64,000 nt of DNA from Nocardioides sp. S-1144 (GTDB lineage Bacteria; Actinomycetota; Actinomycetes; Propionibacteriales; Nocardioidaceae): the NCBI RefSeq assembly GCF_005954645.2, contig NZ_CP040695.2, positions 3,100,001 to 3,164,000 of the forward strand, given 5' to 3'. The notes beneath the pieces were generated by a model. That model ran no database searches. It worked only from the letters and a program-made list of their open reading frames with translations, and was not told the origin of the DNA. The stretch's first letter is position 1; the number at the start of each line of letters is the position of its first letter. Position numbers and translations under genes: made by a program. Of this stretch, positions 9,003-17,424 are shown in pieces.

Positions 9003-9560
9003 TCAGCGCGTCCGGTAGCGGGTGTAGACCAAGCCGCTTCGGAACGAGCGCTCCTCGACCAGCTCGAGGTCGAGACGGACGCCGTCGGGGAAGAACCGGG
9101 TGCCGCCGCCGACCACGCTGGTGGTGACGAACAGGTGGTACTCGTCGACGAGGCCGGCCGCGATGGCCTGCGCGGCCAGGGTCGGGCCGTCGACGCTGAG
9201 GTCGTGCTCGGAGTCCTCCTTGAGCCGTCGCACGGCCGCGGGGTCGAAGCTCCGCTCGATCCGCGTCCGCGCGCTCGACACCGAGGTCAGCGTCGTGGAG
9301 TGCACGACCTTCTCGGCGCGCTGCCAGGCGCGGGCGTAGTCGACGACGAACGGCGGGTGCTCGGGGTCGGCGTGCGCGGTCTCCCAGAAGACCATCGTCT
9401 CGTACATCCGGCGTCCGTAGAGGTAGGTGCGGACGCCGTCGAAGACCTCGCCGACGAAGGTGTGCACCTCCTCGTCGTCGGCCCCGTGGCCGAGGTCGCC
9501 CTCGGCCGCCACGGCGTAGCCGTCGAGCGAGGTGATCATCGAGTAGACGAGCTTGCCCAT
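9003..9560 (-). CDS. Dihydrofolate reductase family protein (RibD C-terminal domain)
   Basis: The 185-aa single-domain protein of the RibD_C/DHFR-like fold starts MGKLVYSMITSLDGYAV, the typical beginning of these stand-alone reductases. It carries YGRRMYETM and a dinucleotide-binding GPTLAAQAIAAGLVDEYHL segment. Such proteins are NADPH-binding oxidoreductases of unknown substrate, annotated as 'dihydrofolate reductase family'. They are neither the folate enzyme nor true RibD, since the deaminase domain is absent. It is convergent with rpmB. Confidence 0.85.
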   Translation of the reverse strand: MGKLVYSMITSLDGYAVAAEGDLGHGADDEEVHTFVGEVFDGVRTYLYGRRMYETMVFWETAHADPEHPPFVVDYARAWQRAEKVVHSTTLTSVSSARTRIERSFDPAAVRRLKEDSEHDLSVDGPTLAAQAIAAGLVDEYHLFVTTSVVGGGTRFFPDGVRLDLELVEERSFRSGLVYTRYRTR

Positions 9561-9642
9561 GGTGCCCTCCCCGGTCCGACCGCGTCGGCGCTCCGGCGGT
9601 CCTGGAGGCTGTGACCCCGCCGCCGCCGCGAACTCATCGATC

Positions 9643-9659
9643 CCCCGGCGGCGCCGGGG
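9643..9659 (-). terminator. Putative terminator downstream of thiL
   Basis: A short GC-only hairpin (CCCCGGC, 3-base loop, GCCGGGG) lies 7 bp past the thiL stop codon. There is no U-run, as is usual for high-GC actinobacteria. Confidence 0.45.
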
Positions 9660-9665
9660 CGCCGC

Positions 9666-10655
9666 TCAGAAGTGCGTCCACCCGGTGGGGCCGTCGTACG
9701 GCCGGCCGTCGACCGTGACGACGCCGACCTGGTCGGGCTCGGCGGCGCGGACCTCGCCCACGACCGCCCAGCCCGGCGGCACGCGGCCGGCGTCCGGGAA
9801 GGTCGCGAGGAGCGCGTGGTCGTCGCCGCCGCCGAGGATCAGGTGCACGGGGTCGCTGTTGAGCGCGGCGCCGACGGCGAGCAGCGGCTCGGGCACGTCG
9901 AGGGCCGCCGTGCGGACGTCGAGGGTGACGCCCGAGTCGGCGGCCACGTGCGCGGCGTCCGCGAGCAGCCCGTCGGAGATGTCGATGAGCGAGGTCGCGC
10001 CCGCCTCGGCGGCCACCCGGCCCGCGTCGTAGGGCGGCTCGGGACGGCGGTAGGCCTCGACCAGGGCCCGCGGCGAGCGGAACCCGCGCCCCAGGACGGC
10101 GAGGCCGCCGGCGGCCCAGCCCTGGCGCCCGGTGATGGCCAGCACCTCACCGGGGGCGGCGCCGGAGCGGAGCACCGGGGCCTGGGTGCACGAGCCGAGC
10201 ACGGTGACCGCGATGACCACCTCGCTGGCGCGGGTCAGGTCGCCGCCCACGACGGAGGCGCCGACGAGGGCGCACTCGGCGGCGAAGCCGCGGGCGAAGT
10301 CGAGGGCCCACGCGACCGGGAGGTCGGCCGGCGCGGCCAGGCCGACGGTCAGCGAGTGCGCGCGCCCGCCCATCGCGTTGATGTCGGAGAGGTTCTGGGC
10401 GGCGGCGCGGTGCCCGACGTCCTCGGCGCTGGCCCAGTCGCGACGGAAGTGCCGGCCCTCGACGACCAGGTCGGTCGAGACCACGACGTGCCCGCCCCGG
10501 ATCCGCAGCACGGCGGCGTCGTCGCCGGGGCCGACGAGCACGTGCTCGCCCTGGTCGAAGAGCGCCACCAGCTCGGAGATCAGGCGGAACTCACCGGCGT
10601 CCGCGAGGGTCGCCGACGGGCCGAGGGACGGGGTCGCGCCGGGCGGGGGTGCCAT
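9666..10655 (-). CDS. thiL: Thiamine-monophosphate kinase
   Basis: It phosphorylates thiamine monophosphate to the active cofactor thiamine diphosphate. The 329-aa protein belongs to the PurM/ThiL fold. Markers include VGPGDDAAVL near residue 42, the DLVVEGRHF motif, VGGDLTRA and the late IDISDGLLADAAH and GGGDDHALLATF motifs. The ATG at 10655 is chosen over upstream in-frame possibilities because the sequence before it is not conserved in character. It is transcribed away from the Lrp-like gene at 10791. Confidence 0.93.
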   Translation of the reverse strand: MAPPPGATPSLGPSATLADAGEFRLISELVALFDQGEHVLVGPGDDAAVLRIRGGHVVVSTDLVVEGRHFRRDWASAEDVGHRAAAQNLSDINAMGGRAHSLTVGLAAPADLPVAWALDFARGFAAECALVGASVVGGDLTRASEVVIAVTVLGSCTQAPVLRSGAAPGEVLAITGRQGWAAGGLAVLGRGFRSPRALVEAYRRPEPPYDAGRVAAEAGATSLIDISDGLLADAAHVAADSGVTLDVRTAALDVPEPLLAVGAALNSDPVHLILGGGDDHALLATFPDAGRVPPGWAVVGEVRAAEPDQVGVVTVDGRPYDGPTGWTHF

Positions 10656-10790
10656 GGCTCCATCCCACCAGACCGCCCCCGGACGGCGGGTATCGACAGG
10701 TCGGCGCCCCGCGATAGGTTGGACGCCGCACCTCCCAGCAGCGCCCACCAGCAGCGCAACGTCGCGATGCCGTCCCGAAGGAGCAACCGC

Positions 10791-11027
10791 ATGGTCGTCC
10801 AGGCCTACATCCTGATCCAGACCGACGTGGGCAAGGCCGCCGAGGTCGCCAAGTCGATCGCCCTGATCAAGGGCGTCACGCTCGCCGAGGACGTCACCGG
10901 GCCCTACGACGTCATCGTGCGCGCCGAGGCGCGCAACGTCGACGAGCTCGGCAAGCTGGTGGTCTCCAAGGTCCAGAACCTCGACGGCATCACCCGCACC
11001 CTGACCTGCCCGGTCGTGCACATCTGA
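10791..11027 (+). CDS. Lrp/AsnC ligand-binding (RAM) domain protein
   Basis: The 78-aa stand-alone Lrp/AsnC C-terminal domain (RAM, regulation of amino-acid metabolism) lacks a helix-turn-helix. It begins MVVQAYILIQTDVGKAAEV and contains GPYDVIVRAEARNVDELGKLVV, the alpha-beta ferredoxin-like core. A good ribosome-binding site (GAAGGAG) lies 7-8 bp upstream of the ATG. Such small proteins may bind amino acids or modulate full-length Lrp proteins. The gene order thiL / Lrp-like / DUF3515 / ddl is conserved in actinobacteria, but the role is not known. Confidence 0.88.
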   Translation: MVVQAYILIQTDVGKAAEVAKSIALIKGVTLAEDVTGPYDVIVRAEARNVDELGKLVVSKVQNLDGITRTLTCPVVHI

Positions 11028-11029
11028 GC

Positions 11030-11551
11030 GTGCAGCGCCGTCCCCGACGCCCCGAGTCCCGCCGGACCCGGGGCGTCGTGCTGTCCTCGGCCGTCGTGCT
11101 GCTCCTCACCGGCGCGCTGGCGGGGTGCGGCGGACCGGTCGAGATCGAGTCGCACGACCTCGACGACGCCGACCGGGCCGCGTGCGAGGCCTTCGTCGGC
11201 GACCTGCCCGAGACCCTGGCCGACGAGGAGCGGGTCGACGTCGAGCCCGACGACGCCCTCGGGGCGGCGTACGGCGACCCCGCCATGGTCGTCACCTGCG
11301 GCGTCCCCACGCCGGAGGGGTTCGACCTGACCGCGCAGTGCCAGGTGGCCAACGGAGTCGGCTGGTACATCCCGAACGAGGTGCTCGACGACCCCGACGC
11401 CGACGCCACGCTCTCGGCGGCCGGCAACCGCCCCGTCGTGGAGGTGTTCGTGCCCGGCGACGGCGACCGCGGCGACCGCGCCGCCGCCGCCATCGCCGAG
11501 CTCGCCCCCCTCGTCGAGGAGCACCTCCCCCTCGTGACCCGCTGCGACTGA
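11030..11551 (+). CDS. DUF3515 family lipoprotein
   Basis: The 173-aa exported protein starts at a GTG 2 bp after the Lrp-like gene. It has a basic N-terminus (RRPRRPESRRTR), a hydrophobic stretch and a lipobox LAGC near residue 32, so it should be lipid-anchored outside the membrane. The remainder contains conserved cysteines (ACEAF, VVTCGV, TAQCQV) and matches the actinobacterial DUF3515 family, found beside thiL and ddl. Function is unknown; a cell-envelope role is inferred from location and the ddl neighbour. The stop codon sits 2 bp before the first palindrome of the 11554-11668 array. Confidence 0.85.
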   Translation: MQRRPRRPESRRTRGVVLSSAVVLLLTGALAGCGGPVEIESHDLDDADRAACEAFVGDLPETLADEERVDVEPDDALGAAYGDPAMVVTCGVPTPEGFDLTAQCQVANGVGWYIPNEVLDDPDADATLSAAGNRPVVEVFVPGDGDRGDRAAAAIAELAPLVEEHLPLVTRCD

Positions 11552-11553
11552 CG

Positions 11554-11668
11554 CTGACCCGTCAGTGATCAGCGACGGGTCAGTCCGGAGTCCCCGCTGA
11601 CCCGTCAGTGATCAGCGACGGGTCAGTCAGATTCCCCGCTGACCCGTCAGTGATCAGCGACGGGTCAG
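11554..11668. repeat. Palindrome array A1: three 30-bp copies at a convergent gene junction
   Basis: Three nearly identical 30-bp palindromes lie at 11554-11583, 11597-11626 and 11639-11668, with a 42-43 bp period. Each has arms CTGACCCGTC and GACGGGTCAG around an AGTGATCAGC core with a central TGATCA. The ddl stop codon (11665-11667) lies inside the third copy and the DUF3515 stop is 2 bp before the first. The same family occurs at 40683-40755. Likely roles are bidirectional termination or mRNA 3'-end protection; this is inference. Confidence 0.9.
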
Positions 11669-12780
11669 CGCAGGCCGGTGTCGCGCTGGAGCGCCAGGGC
11701 GATCAGGCGGTCGACGAGCGCCGGGTAGTCGAGGCCGGAGGCGGCCCACATCTGGGGGTACATCGAGAGCGGGGTGAAGCCCGGCATCGTGTTGAGCTCG
11801 TTGACCACCAGCGAGCCGTCGGGCAGGACGAAGAAGTCGACGCGGGCCAGGCCCTCGCAGCCGACGGCCTCGAAGGCGCGCACCGAGAGCGCGCGCATCT
11901 GCTCCTCGACGCCGTCGGGCAGGACGGCGGGGATGTCGACCGAGGTCGCCTCCTCGGGCACGTACTTGGCCTCGAAGTCGTAGAACTCGTGGTTCCCGGT
12001 GACCCGCAGCTCGGCCGGCGCGCTGGTCTCCGGGACGCCGTCGAGGGCCTGCAGGACGCCGCACTCCACCTCGCGCGCGCCCTCCGCGGCGACCTCGACG
12101 AGCACCTTCGGGTCGTGCTCGAACGCCGTCGCGAGCGCGCCGTCGAGCTCGCTGGCGTCGTGCACCTTGGAGATTCCGATGCTCGAGCCGCCGCGGGCCG
12201 GCTTGACGAAGAGCGGGTAGCCGAGCTCGTCAGCCCGTCGTCGGACGGCGTCCGGGTCGGCCGCCCAGGAGCGGGTCGTGACGGTCAGGCTCGGCATCAG
12301 CGGCAGCCCCGCGTCGGCGAGCACGACCTTCATGAACGCCTTGTCCATGCTGACCGCCGAGGCCAGGACGCCGGCGCCGACGTAGCGCACCCCGGACATC
12401 TCGAGCATCCCCTGCAGCGTGCCGTCCTCGCCCCAGGGCCCGTGCAGCACGGGGAAGACGACGTCGACCTCGCCCAGGGTCTCGGGCGGGCGGGCGGCGT
12501 CGGTGACGACGAGGTCGGTGCCGCTCACCCCGTGCGCCAGGGTCACCGCCGCGCGGTCGCCGTCGACGCTCGGCAGCGCGCCGGCACCGAGGGCGAGCCG
12601 GGCGGGGTCGCCGGACTCCAGCACCCAGCGTCCGTCGCGGGTGATGCCGATCGGGACGACGTCGTAGCGCTCGCGGTCGATGGCCGCGAGCACGCTCCCG
12701 GCCGACACGCACGAGATGGCGTGCTCGCTCGAGCGACCGCCGAAGACGACGGCGACGCGGGGCTTCCGTCTGCCAGTCAC
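11665..12780 (-). CDS. ddl: D-alanine--D-alanine ligase
   Basis: This ATP-grasp enzyme makes D-Ala-D-Ala for peptidoglycan. The 371-aa product starts at a GTG (MTGRRKPRVAVVFGGRSSEH). It contains the family motifs FGGRSSEHAIS, LHGPWGEDGT, the ATP-grasp KPARGGSSIG and the Mg-binding NELNTMPGFTPLS. The C-terminal motif ends NTMPGFT, not a vancomycin-type variant that I can identify. The last codons overlap a palindromic repeat copy. Confidence 0.95.
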   Translation of the reverse strand: MTGRRKPRVAVVFGGRSSEHAISCVSAGSVLAAIDRERYDVVPIGITRDGRWVLESGDPARLALGAGALPSVDGDRAAVTLAHGVSGTDLVVTDAARPPETLGEVDVVFPVLHGPWGEDGTLQGMLEMSGVRYVGAGVLASAVSMDKAFMKVVLADAGLPLMPSLTVTTRSWAADPDAVRRRADELGYPLFVKPARGGSSIGISKVHDASELDGALATAFEHDPKVLVEVAAEGAREVECGVLQALDGVPETSAPAELRVTGNHEFYDFEAKYVPEEATSVDIPAVLPDGVEEQMRALSVRAFEAVGCEGLARVDFFVLPDGSLVVNELNTMPGFTPLSMYPQMWAASGLDYPALVDRLIALALQRDTGLR

Positions 12781-12804
12781 GCCGCCGACCCTATCCTCGA
12801 CCTC

Positions 12805-13914
12805 ATGCCCGACCAGCGCGACGTGCCCGGCCCGACCCCTCTCCCGATGAGTCCCGCGACCCTCGCGGTCACGACCGGCCGCCCCCCGCGCGAGCCCGAC
12901 CAGCCGCTCAACGTGCCGATCACCCTGGCCTCCACCTACGTCGCCGGCGGCGACATCGACTACGGCCGCTACGGCAACCCGACGTGGTCGGCGTTCGAGG
13001 ACACCCTCGGCGCACTGGAGGGCGGACGCTGCCTGGCCTTCTCCACCGGCATGGCGGCGGTGACCACCGTGCTCGACCTCGTCGGCCAGGGCGCGAAGGT
13101 GGTGCTGCCGAAGCACGCCTACCAGGGCAGCCTGATGGCGGTCGCCGACCTGGAGGCCCGCGGGCGACTGGTGAGCCGCCTGGTCGACATCACCGACACC
13201 GCCGCGGTCGTCGCCGAGTGCCAGGACGCCGCGCTGGTGTGGCTCGAGTCGCCGACCAACCCCGCCCTCGAGGTGGCCGACATCGAGACGATCGCGGCCG
13301 CGGCCCACGAGGCCGGCGCCTACGTCGTGGTCGACAACACCTTCGCGACCCCCCTGCTCCAGCAGCCGATCCCGCTCGGCGCCGACATCGTCGTCCACTC
13401 CGCCACCAAGTACCTCGCCGGCCACAGCGACGCCCTCATCGGCGCGCTCGTCACCGCCGACGACGAGCTCCTCGAGGTGCTCAAGGGACGTCGCGGGCTC
13501 GCCGGCGCGACGCCCGGCACCATGGAGGCCTGGCTCGCCGTCCGTGGGATGCGCACGCTGCACCTGCGCGTCGAGCGCGCCCAGGCCAACGCACAGACGC
13601 TGGTGACCCGGCTGCGCGAGCACCCGGCCGTCGCCGAGGTGCGCTACCCGGGCTTCGGCGGCATCGTCGCGATCGTCCTGGCCGAGGGCGAGCTCGCCGC
13701 CGACCTGCTGGTGCGCAAGACCAGGATCTGGGTGCACGCGACGTCGCTCGGCGGCGTCGAGTCGACCTTCGAGCGTCGGCGCCGCTGGCGCACCGAGTCC
13801 CCCACCATCCCGGTCGCGCTGGTGCGGATGTCGGTCGGCATCGAGGACGTCGAGGACCTGTGGTCCGACCTCGAGACCGCGCTCGACACGTTGACGGCGA
13901 GTCCGCCGCGGTGA
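12805..13914 (+). CDS. Cys/Met metabolism PLP-dependent enzyme (cystathionine gamma-synthase/lyase family)
   Basis: The 369-aa fold-type I PLP enzyme contains YGRYGNPTW, the FSTGMAAVTT region, WLESPTNPALEV, VDNTFATPLLQ, and the PLP-lysine motif VHSATKYLAGHSD with Lys202. These define the transsulfuration family (cystathionine gamma-synthase, cystathionine gamma-lyase, methionine gamma-lyase). Motifs alone do not separate the activities, so no symbol is given. It starts from ATG 24 bp away from, and divergent to, the ddl start. It is convergent with gpsA, separated by palindrome array B. Confidence 0.9.
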   Translation: MPDQRDVPGPTPLPMSPATLAVTTGRPPREPDQPLNVPITLASTYVAGGDIDYGRYGNPTWSAFEDTLGALEGGRCLAFSTGMAAVTTVLDLVGQGAKVVLPKHAYQGSLMAVADLEARGRLVSRLVDITDTAAVVAECQDAALVWLESPTNPALEVADIETIAAAAHEAGAYVVVDNTFATPLLQQPIPLGADIVVHSATKYLAGHSDALIGALVTADDELLEVLKGRRGLAGATPGTMEAWLAVRGMRTLHLRVERAQANAQTLVTRLREHPAVAEVRYPGFGGIVAIVLAEGELAADLLVRKTRIWVHATSLGGVESTFERRRRWRTESPTIPVALVRMSVGIEDVEDLWSDLETALDTLTASPPR

Positions 13915-13918
13915 GCCG

Positions 13919-14014
13919 CGGGAGTTTCACCGCCTGAGCGGTGAAACTGGCGCTTCCTGCATGAAGTTTCAGCCGACCAGCAGGAGTTTCACCGCTTCAG
14001 CGGTGAAACTCCCG
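13919..14014. repeat. Palindrome pair B at a convergent gene junction
   Basis: Two 26-bp palindromes at 13923-13948 and 13985-14010 have arms AGTTTCACCGC and GCGGTGAAACT with 4-base loops. They begin exactly 62 bp apart. The spacer holds a half-copy (GAAGTTTCAG) and its own stem TCCTGC/GCAGGA. The flanks GCGGG and CCCGC extend the outer symmetry. The array lies between the PLP enzyme gene and gpsA, and can act on both strands. Confidence 0.9.
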
Positions 14015-14039
14015 CGCCAGGACCCAGCGCGCGGGAAAG

Positions 14040-15056
14040 TCAGCCGGCCTCGGACTTGATCCCACGGGCCAGGATGGCGTCCATCATCTCGGGCGCGGTC
14101 ATCCGGCCGGCGACGACGTCGTCGACGTACGTCGCGACGGGGGCGTCGCAGTCGGAGCGCTCGGCGAGGGCGCGCAGCGAGGCGCACGACTTGGCGCCCT
14201 CGGCGACCTGCCGGGTGGAGGCGTAGATCTCCTCGGAGGTCATGCCCTGGCCCAGCTTCTCGCCGAAGGTGCGGTTGCGCGACAGCGGCGAGGAGCACGT
14301 GGCGACGAGGTCGCCGAGGCCGGCCAGGCCCATCAGGGTCAGCGGGTTCGCGCCGAGCTTCATCGCCAGGCGCGCGGTCTCGGCGAGCCCGCGGGTGATG
14401 AGGGAGGCGGTGGTGTTGTCGCCGAAGCCGAGCCCGACGGCCATGCCGACGGCGAGGCCGACGACGTTCTTGTAGGCGCCGCCCAGCTCGCAGCCGAGGA
14501 CGTCGTCGCTGGAGTAGGGGCGGAAGGCCGGCGAGTGCACCCGGGCCTGGAGCATCTTGGCGACCGACTCGTCGGCGCACGCCACGACGGACGCGGCCGG
14601 CTCGCGGCGCGCGATCTCCTTGGCCAGGTTGGGTCCTGAGATGACGGCGATCCGCTCCGGTCCGGCGCCGGTGACCTGGTGGATCACCTCGCTCATCCGG
14701 TTGAGGGTGCCGAGCTCGACGCCCTTCATCAGCGACACCAGGACGGCGTCCTGCTCGATGGACGGCGCCCACTCGGTGAGGTTGCCGCGCAGGGTCTGCG
14801 ACGGCGTCGCCAGGATCACGACGTCGGCGCCGCTCAGGGCCCGCTCGACGTCGTGGGTCGCGCTCACCGACGGCGGCAGCTGGATCCCGGGCAGGTAGTC
14901 GGTGTTCTCACGCTGCTCGTTGATGGTCGAGGCGACCTCCTCGCGGCGGGCCCAGATCGCGACGTCGTTGCCGCCGTCGGCGAGCACGATCGAGAACGCC
15001 GTGCCCCACGAGCCGGCGCCCAGCACCGCGACCTTCGGGTTCGCTCCCCCACTCAT
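14040..15056 (-). CDS. gpsA: Glycerol-3-phosphate dehydrogenase [NAD(P)+]
   Basis: It reduces dihydroxyacetone phosphate to sn-glycerol 3-phosphate for phospholipid synthesis. The 338-aa protein begins with the Rossmann motif VAVLGAGSWGTAFS. It has the GPNLAKEIA motif, the catalytic Lys in GGAYKNVVGLA, and GLGDLVATCSSPLSRN. It overlaps the upstream plsC-like gene by 4 bp (ATGA), so the two phospholipid-pathway genes are probably translationally coupled. Confidence 0.96.
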   Translation of the reverse strand: MSGGANPKVAVLGAGSWGTAFSIVLADGGNDVAIWARREEVASTINEQRENTDYLPGIQLPPSVSATHDVERALSGADVVILATPSQTLRGNLTEWAPSIEQDAVLVSLMKGVELGTLNRMSEVIHQVTGAGPERIAVISGPNLAKEIARREPAASVVACADESVAKMLQARVHSPAFRPYSSDDVLGCELGGAYKNVVGLAVGMAVGLGFGDNTTASLITRGLAETARLAMKLGANPLTLMGLAGLGDLVATCSSPLSRNRTFGEKLGQGMTSEEIYASTRQVAEGAKSCASLRALAERSDCDAPVATYVDDVVAGRMTAPEMMDAILARGIKSEAG

Positions 15057-15832
15057 CCGGACTCCTCCTCGTTGGTCTTCCTGCGTCGCGCGTGCGGGTT
15101 GCCGATCTCCGAGACGCCGGCCTTGCGCGGGTCGAACCGCTCGAGCGGTGCCTTCTCGTGGCGCAGCCCCTCGACGATGCCGGTGATCGCGGCCATGATC
15201 CGGCCGGTCGCCTCGTCGAGGACGGCGGCGTCGCGCGGCCGGCCGGCGAGGTCGGAGAGGTCGACGGGGTCGCCGACGACGATGTGGATCGGCTTGCGCG
15301 GGAACAGGTCGGGCTTCCTGGCGTACGGCGCCAGCAGCGCCTGGGCGCCCCACTGCCCGACCGGGATCACCGGGCACCCGGTCTCGAGCGCGATCCGCGC
15401 GGCGCCGGACTTGCCCTTCATCGGCCACAGGTCGGGGTCGCGGGTGATCGTGCCCTCGGGGTAGACCACGATGCACTCCCCCGCGCGCACGGCCGCGACG
15501 GCGGCGTCGTAGGCGCCGACGGCGCTCACGCTGGCCCGCTCCACCGGGATCTGCCCGGCCGCGCGCATGAAGTAGCCGAGCACCCGGCCCTTGAAGAGCC
15601 CGGACTTGGCGAGGTAGCGCGGCAGCCGGCCGTGGTCGTAGCAGAAGTGCGCGGCGGTCAGCGGGTCGACGTGGGACACGTGGTTCATCACGACCACGCA
15701 GCCCCCGCTGGCCGGGATCTTGGTGCCGTCGACCCAGCGCGGCTTGGTGGTGAGGAGGAACAGCGGCTTGAGGATCATCGCCCCGACGACGAACGCCCAC
15801 CCCCGGGGCTCCTGGAACTCGCGGACTCTCAC
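15053..15832 (-). CDS. plsC: 1-acyl-sn-glycerol-3-phosphate acyltransferase (PlsC family)
   Basis: This is a membrane-associated lysophosphatidic acid acyltransferase of 259 aa, starting from GTG at 15832 (MRVREFQEPRGW). The HX4D catalytic motif appears as NHVSHVD, and the second substrate motif as YPEGTITRD. A hydrophobic N-terminal segment (FVVGAMILKPLFLL) probably anchors it. It lies upstream of gpsA with a 4-bp overlap: GpsA supplies glycerol 3-phosphate and this enzyme acylates its acylated product. The basic C-terminus is dispensable-looking. Actinobacteria carry several paralogues, so the exact acceptor is uncertain. Confidence 0.88.
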   Translation of the reverse strand: MRVREFQEPRGWAFVVGAMILKPLFLLTTKPRWVDGTKIPASGGCVVVMNHVSHVDPLTAAHFCYDHGRLPRYLAKSGLFKGRVLGYFMRAAGQIPVERASVSAVGAYDAAVAAVRAGECIVVYPEGTITRDPDLWPMKGKSGAARIALETGCPVIPVGQWGAQALLAPYARKPDLFPRKPIHIVVGDPVDLSDLAGRPRDAAVLDEATGRIMAAITGIVEGLRHEKAPLERFDPRKAGVSEIGNPHARRRKTNEEESG

Positions 15833-15893
15833 AGTGACGCAGGCTACTCGGCCGGGGACCCCGGGCCGCGCAACCACCTGGTTGGATCGAGCG

Positions 15894-16550
15894 GTGGACG
15901 CACGCATCACCCCCGACGGCGCCTTCGTCGTCGTGCTGCCGGTCAAGCCGCCGGCCCGCGGGAAGTCGCGGCTCCAGCGCGGCCTCCCCGACCAGGGCCG
16001 CCGCGACCTCGCCGAGGCGTTCGCGCTCGACACCGCGGCGGCGTGCCTGGCCAGCGCCCGGGTGCGTGCGGTCCTCGCCGTCACCGACGACGCGGCCTTC
16101 GCCTCCCGCCTCGGTGCGCTGGGCTGCGCCGCGATCCCGGACGGCGACGGCTCCGGCCTGAACGCCGCGCTGCGCCAGGGCGTCGCCGAGGCGGTCCGGC
16201 GCTGGCCGGACGCCCAGCCGGTCGCGCTGCTGGCCGACCTGCCGGCGCTGCGTCCGGGCGACCTGGACGCCGCCCTCGACGCGCTGGTGCCGGGCGGGCC
16301 GTCCTACGTCGCGGACGCCGACGGCACGGGCACGGTGCTCTACACCGCGCCGCACGACCAGTTCGACCCGGCGTTCGGCGAGGGCTCGGCGCGCGCCCAC
16401 GAGGTCGGCGGTGCCCTCGCGGTGCGCGGCGACCTGGCGTCGCTGCGGCGCGACGTCGACGACGTCGAGGACCTCGTCACCGCCCTGGCCATCGGCGTCG
16501 GCCCGGAGACGCTGCGCCGGGTCGCCGAGCTCGACCTGCCCACCGGCTGA
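15894..16550 (+). CDS. cofC: 2-phospho-L-lactate/phosphoenolpyruvate guanylyltransferase (F420 biosynthesis)
   Basis: It activates 2-phospholactate or phosphoenolpyruvate with GTP for coenzyme F420 assembly (CofC/FbiD). The 218-aa product starts at GTG 15894. It shows the nucleotidyltransferase N-terminus VVLPVKPPARGKSRL, a DGDGSGLNAAL motif, the metal-binding ALLADLPALRPGD and the FDPAFGEGSARAH segment typical of CofC. It is divergent from plsC and convergent with hup. This gene shows that the organism makes F420. Confidence 0.93.
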   Translation: MDARITPDGAFVVVLPVKPPARGKSRLQRGLPDQGRRDLAEAFALDTAAACLASARVRAVLAVTDDAAFASRLGALGCAAIPDGDGSGLNAALRQGVAEAVRRWPDAQPVALLADLPALRPGDLDAALDALVPGGPSYVADADGTGTVLYTAPHDQFDPAFGEGSARAHEVGGALAVRGDLASLRRDVDDVEDLVTALAIGVGPETLRRVAELDLPTG

Positions 16551-16562
16551 GCGGACGCCCGG

Positions 16563-16600
16563 ACGACGGGCCGCCCTCCCGGAGGAGGACGGCCCGTCGT
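16563..16600. terminator. Bidirectional terminator between cofC and hup
   Basis: An 11-bp perfect stem, ACGACGGGCCG (16563-16573) with CGGCCCGTCGT (16590-16600), encloses an inner CCT/AGG stem. It lies in the 60-bp gap between two convergent genes. Confidence 0.75.
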
Positions 16601-16610
16601 CGTGCGGCGG

Positions 16611-17369
16611 TCAGGACTTCTTGGCCGCCGCCTTCTTCGTCGTGGTCTTCGAGGCCGGCGTCTTCTTCGCCGCCGTCGACTTCGCCGCCGTCTGCTTGGC
16701 GGGCGTCGCCTTGGCCGGCGTCGACTTGGAGGCCGTCGCCTTGGACGCCGCGGCCTTGGCCGGCGCCTTCTTGGCGGCGGTCTTGGCCGGCGCCTTCTTG
16801 GCCGCCGACTTCGTGGCTGGCGCCTTCGTGGTGGCACTCTTCGTGGCGGCCGTCTTCGTGGCCGGGGCCTTCTTGGCGGGGGCCTTCTTGGCCGGGGCCT
16901 TCCTGGCCGTGGCCGACGTCGTGGCCGACTTGGTGGCCGTCGACTTCGCGGCGGTCTTGGCCGGCGTCGACCTCGTGGTCGCGGGTGCCTTCTTCGTCGC
17001 CGACGCCGCCACCGACGTCGCCGCCGAGGCCGCCTTCCGGGCCGGCGCGGTCGCCTTCCTCGCCGCCGGGGCGGCGAGCTTGGGGAGCTTGGTGGCGCCG
17101 GAGACGACGTCCTTCAGGTTGGCGCCGGCGGTGAACTTCGGCACCGACTTCTTCTTCGCCTTGATCCGGTCACCGGTCTGCGGGTTGCGGACCCAGCGCG
17201 CGGCCCGCACCCGCTTCTCGAACGAGCCGAAGCCGGTGATCGCGACCTTCTCGCCCTTGGCCACCTCGCGCGTGATGGTGTCGAGCACCGAGTCCAGGGC
17301 GTGCGCCGCCTGCTTGCGGTTTCCCTCGTAACGCGCCGCGAGCGCGTCGATGAGCTGTGTCTTGTTCAC
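16611..17369 (-). CDS. hup: DNA-binding protein HU with histone-H1-like Lys/Ala-rich tail
   Basis: This is a nucleoid-associated protein. The first 90 or so residues (from GTG 17369, [17 protein letters not shown]) are a normal HU domain with the DNA-binding arm ([21 protein letters not shown]). The remaining about 160 residues are low-complexity repeats of [10 protein letters not shown] and related units, like the mycobacterial HupB and Streptomyces HupS tails. Total length is 252 aa. A GAAGGGAAG ribosome-binding site precedes the start. The tail gives strong strand-biased codon repeats in this stretch and creates long meaningless open frames on the other strand. Confidence 0.95.
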   Translation of the reverse strand: MNKTQLIDALAARYEGNRKQAAHALDSVLDTITREVAKGEKVAITGFGSFEKRVRAARWVRNPQTGDRIKAKKKSVPKFTAGANLKDVVSGATKLPKLAAPAARKATAPARKAASAATSVAASATKKAPATTRSTPAKTAAKSTATKSATTSATARKAPAKKAPAKKAPATKTAATKSATTKAPATKSAAKKAPAKTAAKKAPAKAAASKATASKSTPAKATPAKQTAAKSTAAKKTPASKTTTKKAAAKKS

Positions 17370-17424
17370 TGTCTTCCCTTCCAGAGAACAGGGGCCGCCG
17401 GACAGACGCCCGACTCTGCTCTGC

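Noticed and set aside
11554..11668. CRISPR-like array
   Set aside because: Only three units, spacers of 12-13 bp, units are palindromes and no cas genes are present.
16340..17134. Repetitive + strand frames with Pro/Ser/Trp or Arg/Gly/Leu repeats
   Set aside because: They are antisense reads of the HU tail's repeated Lys/Ala codons.
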